Of a DNA stretch of 8,229 bases, positions 5,846 through 8,229 are shown in pieces (the first letter of the stretch is position 1; each line of letters opens with the position of its first letter). The stretch comes from DATLFI01 sp035524895 (GTDB lineage: Bacteria > Acidobacteriota > Thermoanaerobaculia > Multivoradales > Multivoraceae). The DNA is taken from NCBI GenBank assembly GCA_035524895.1, contig DATLFI010000148.1:1-8229 (forward strand), in the 5' to 3' direction. The translations under genes were made by a program, and so were the position numbers. The notes beneath the pieces are model-generated. The model had not been told where the DNA came from and ran no database searches. It was given only the letters and a program-made list of their open reading frames with translations.

Positions 5846-7402
5846 TCAGCGAGTGGGCGGCGGCTGCGGCCGTTCGACCTCGAAGAGGTCCGGGGCCAGC
5901 CGCGTCGCCAGCGCGCGGGGCAGCAAGACCCAAAGCCTGCCCTCGCTGCGCATGCGGCCGGCGATCGCCTCCGCGCGCTCTCCGGCGCCCCAGAACACGT
6001 CGCCCCGCACCGGGCCCCGAATCGCGCCGCCGGTGTCCTGGGCGATCAGCAGCCGCCGGAAGAGCGGCAGGTTCTGTGCTTGCTCCTGTGCTGATATCTG
6101 CTGTGCTGATGTCTGCTGTGCCGAGATCTCGTGTGGCGATGAGTCCTGCCCCTGCCCCGCACCGGCCGGCGACACCGCCGCGGCGTCCGGTGGAGCGACC
6201 TCGGCGAGCGGATGCGTCGTGTCGAGCCACACCGGCGCGCCGAGCGGCAGGAACGACGTGTCCACCGCGAGCGAACGCTCGGGGGTCAGCGCCACGCTCT
6301 GGCTGCCGATCGGGCCCTCGCCTTGGAGCTCGCGGAAGAACACGTACGACGCGTTGCGCGCGGTGACGGCCGGCGCATCTCGGGGATTGGCGCGCAGCCA
6401 GGCGGCGATCGACTGCATCGACACCTCCTCCAGCACGAGCGCGCCGCGCTCGACCAGGTCGCGGCCGATCGCGAAGTAGGGATGTCCGTTCTGGCCGTCG
6501 TAGCCCACGCGCACGCGGCTGCCGTCCTCGAGCTCCACCTGACCCGAACCCTGGATCTGGAGGAAGAAGGCGTCGACCGCGTCGTCGACCCACAGCAGCT
6601 CGAGCCTGCGTCCGGCGAGCGCACCGTCGTCGATGGCGGTGCGGTCGGGGTAAGGCACCAACCGGTCGCCGGCGAGCCTTCCCGCGATCCGCTGCCCGCG
6701 CAGCGCCTCGCGAAACTCGCCCAGATCGACCGCCACGAGATCCGCCGGTCGCCGGTAGAGCGGCACCTGGTAGTCGCCGCCGCGCCTCCGGCTGCCACGC
6801 AACAGCGGCTCGTAGTAGCCAGTGAAGAGGCCGACCTCGCGGTCGCGGTTGCGCACCTGGAACGGCTGCAGCTCCGCTTCGAGAAGCTCACGGACGCGCG
6901 TGTGATGCTCTTCGACCGGCACTCCCCCTGCCGCGAGCTCGCGCTCCAGCGCTGTCGCGCGCTGGCAGAAGTCGAGCCAGTCGGCGACCTTGCCGCCCAA
7001 CTCCGAGGGTCGGACCGTCGCCGACGAGCCGAGGAACGTGAAACGCGCGCAGGTCCTCCGCAGCGCCGGCAGGACCTCGGCGTGCCTGTCGTCGTGCCAG
7101 CCGGGCAGGTCCTCGAAACGCGCCGCCGCCAGCACGCGTCGATCGGGAAGTGGCTCCGTGGGCGGCGGCTCGGCGACAGGCGCCTCGACGACTGTCGGGC
7201 TCGGGCGCTCGCGCCACAGCCAGAGCGCAAACGCGGTGGCCCCGAGCGCCCACAGCAGCAGGAGCAACGTGACGAACGCGCGCCATCGCGACCCCGACGA
7301 CGGACCGCGCGCGAACGCGGCGCGCGGTGGCGCGAGCGGCGGCGTCACCGTCCGGCGCGTGGTCTCGTCGGGACGCGGCCCGTCTCTCGGAGGCGTGGTC
7401 AC
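5846..7402 (-). CDS. mltA: Lytic murein transglycosylase, MltA family with 3D domain
   Basis: This 518-aa enzyme should cleave the MurNAc-GlcNAc bond of peptidoglycan to form 1,6-anhydro products. After a Pro-rich cytoplasmic N-terminus, one membrane segment lies at 42-63 (AFVTLLLLLWALGATAFALWLW). MltA motifs follow: GLFTGYYEP (191-199), LWVDDAVDAFFLQIQGSG (270-287), YDGQNGHPYFAIGR (301-314), SMQSIAAWLRANP (328-340) and NASYVFF (350-356). The C-terminal 3D domain has LAVDTSFLPLGAPVWLD (378-394), AQDTGGAIRGPVRGDVFWG (454-472) and LWVLLP (490-495). Asp456 matches the catalytic Asp of the Escherichia coli enzyme. About 45 residues (399-445) are inserted between the 3D motifs, ending in a SAQQx repeat. 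The start is GTG and overlaps the stop of the upstream gene as GTGA, implying translational coupling. Unlike E. coli MltA there is no lipobox. Confidence 0.93.
   Translation of the reverse strand: MTTPPRDGPRPDETTRRTVTPPLAPPRAAFARGPSSGSRWRAFVTLLLLLWALGATAFALWLWRERPSPTVVEAPVAEPPPTEPLPDRRVLAAARFEDLPGWHDDRHAEVLPALRRTCARFTFLGSSATVRPSELGGKVADWLDFCQRATALERELAAGGVPVEEHHTRVRELLEAELQPFQVRNRDREVGLFTGYYEPLLRGSRRRGGDYQVPLYRRPADLVAVDLGEFREALRGQRIAGRLAGDRLVPYPDRTAIDDGALAGRRLELLWVDDAVDAFFLQIQGSGQVELEDGSRVRVGYDGQNGHPYFAIGRDLVERGALVLEEVSMQSIAAWLRANPRDAPAVTARNASYVFFRELQGEGPIGSQSVALTPERSLAVDTSFLPLGAPVWLDTTHPLAEVAPPDAAAVSPAGAGQGQDSSPHEISAQQTSAQQISAQEQAQNLPLFRRLLIAQDTGGAIRGPVRGDVFWGAGERAEAIAGRMRSEGRLWVLLPRALATRLAPDLFEVERPQPPPTR
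6087..6146. repeat. 15-bp tandem repeat inside the MltA-like gene
   Basis: Units start at 6087, 6102, 6117 and 6132, each beginning TGTG. The first two differ at one base; the third and fourth are more diverged. Because 15 is a multiple of three the reading frame is kept, giving pentapeptides of the type SAQQT, SAQQI, SAQEQ (residues about 425-442). The stretch is less GC-rich than the gene around it. Confidence 0.8.
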
Positions 7403-8229
7403 GGCTGCGGCGGCGCCGCCTGGCCCAGCGAGAGCCGGGTGCCGTCCCAGGGACAGTGCTCGTACTCGAAGGCGAAGGCGGCGCCATCTTCGGAGCAGTG
7501 ACGTTGCAGTGCGAGTCGGTGGTCGCTGCGTGGCGCGAGCCAGGCTTCGCGCTGCCTCTTCGTTCGCGCGTCGAGTGCGCGGTCAGCGGACTCGAAGGAC
7601 ACCACCTCGACCGTGGGGTCCTCGCGTAGCACCACTCCGACCTCACTCGCGGTGCCGCGACCGCGCACCAGCACTCGCAATTCGTCGCCGGGAGCGCGCG
7701 CCGCCAGCAGCTCGCGCAGGTGGTCCTCGGAGCGCAGCCGCTCGCCGTCGATCTCGACCAGCACGTCGCCTCGGTTGACGCCCGCTTCGTAGATGGGGCT
7801 GCCGACGCGCGTGGCCGTCGTCACCTCGGCGCCGTCGTCGCCGAAGCGGAGCTGCGAGACGCCGAGCCACGCGACACCGGGGCGCGCACGACGCACCTCT
7901 AGCCCCACCGTCGCGAGCAACCGCTGGTAGTCGGGCAGCTCGGAGCCGAACACGTAGCGCTCGAAGAGCTCCTCCGCCCAACGCTTGTCCCCGCTCCACT
8001 CGGCGAGCGCGTCGCGCAGGTCCTCGTTGGTATAGGGAGTCTCGTCGCGGCCGAAGCGCCGCCACAGGGCGGCCATGAAGTCGTCGAGGCCGGTGGTGCC
8101 GCGCGCGCGTAGCTCGAGGTCGAGGGCGAGACCCAACGCCGCGCCGTACGAGTAGTAGGAGAAGAACGTGTTCGCGACGTTGGTGGGGTCGACCCACGAA
8201 GCGGCGTCGACGAACGAGGCACGCAGGCT
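7399..8229 (-). CDS. M61 (glycyl aminopeptidase-like) peptidase, C-terminal part with PDZ domain (truncated by window edge)
   Basis: The open frame continues to the right edge, giving 276 residues of a longer protein; the upstream part with the zinc-binding HExxH motif is outside the window. The first part (SFVDAASWVDPTN, NTFFSYYSYGAALGLALDLELR) matches the end of the M61 catalytic domain, followed by helices with DDFMAALWRRFG and NEDLRDAL. A PDZ domain covers about residues 120-203 (WLGV, then GSPIYEAGVNRGDVLVEIDG and a carboxylate-binding region near GDELRVLVRGRG). A segment like RTKRQREAWL is usual after the PDZ in this family. An extra tail with two His-Cys pairs (about 244-245 and 258-259, the second in HCPWDGTRL) follows. 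M61 enzymes cleave peptides in the envelope or cytoplasm; location cannot be judged here because the N-terminus is missing. A TTG at 8136 is internal, not the start. The stop overlaps the MltA-like start. Confidence 0.88.
   Translation of the reverse strand, partial: SLRASFVDAASWVDPTNVANTFFSYYSYGAALGLALDLELRARGTTGLDDFMAALWRRFGRDETPYTNEDLRDALAEWSGDKRWAEELFERYVFGSELPDYQRLLATVGLEVRRARPGVAWLGVSQLRFGDDGAEVTTATRVGSPIYEAGVNRGDVLVEIDGERLRSEDHLRELLAARAPGDELRVLVRGRGTASEVGVVLREDPTVEVVSFESADRALDARTKRQREAWLAPRSDHRLALQRHCSEDGAAFAFEYEHCPWDGTRLSLGQAAPPQP

Noticed and set aside
4783..6366. Plus-strand open frame of 527 codons crossing the kinase start and the MltA-like gene
   Set aside because: It is antisense to two confident genes, has no recognisable motif and no ribosome binding site; a GC-bias shadow.
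6212..7501. Plus-strand open frame of 429 codons opposite the MltA-like gene
   Set aside because: The minus frame carries all MltA and 3D motifs, whereas this one is Arg/Ala-rich low-complexity sequence.
7399..8136. Complete 245-aa PDZ protein starting at TTG 8136
   Set aside because: The same frame continues to the window edge with clear M61-type sequence (SFVDA, NTFFSYYSYG), so the gene is a truncated larger protein.

Overview
The window is GC-rich chromosomal DNA from a Gram-negative bacterium. A large Ser/Thr kinase carrying PD40/TolB-type propeller repeats, an MltA-type lytic transglycosylase, an M61-type peptidase and several Sec-exported proteins fit an Acidobacteriota-like (for example Thermoanaerobaculia) or Myxococcota-like organism. 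That placement is an inference from gene content; no marker gene is present. There are no RNA genes, transposons or CRISPR arrays.

Left part (1-1500): the start of an exported protein runs off the left edge on the minus strand (1-126). Next come three tandem hairpins plus a terminal palindrome (221-320), two back-to-back intrinsic terminators (331-384), and a gene for a secreted 307-aa cysteine repeat protein (402-1325, minus). That protein is six copies of an exactly spaced, mirror-symmetric six-cysteine motif. Its gene has a strong Shine-Dalgarno, a TTGACA -35 box, and two ATGC-N7-GCAT palindromes placed over the promoter.

Middle part (1502-2892): an exported TPR/TatT-like protein on the plus strand (1502-2395) converges with a 104-aa orphan gene (2406-2720, minus). 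About 157 bp of non-coding DNA with an inverted repeat separates the orphan from the kinase gene.

Right part (2878-8229, all minus): in transcription order, the C-terminal part of an M61 peptidase with a PDZ domain (cut by the right edge), an MltA-like lytic transglycosylase that overlaps it by 4 bp (GTGA), and 64 bp later a transmembrane Ser/Thr kinase with a large C-terminal propeller. The spacing suggests one operon linking envelope proteolysis, peptidoglycan cleavage and transmembrane signalling.

The most unusual object is the cysteine repeat protein. Its cysteine spacing is C-x3-C-x10-C-x9-C-x10-C-x3-C in all six copies without exception. This predicts a chain of helical hairpins, each held by three rungs of disulfides. 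The paired operators and double terminator suggest a separately controlled, insulated transcription unit.
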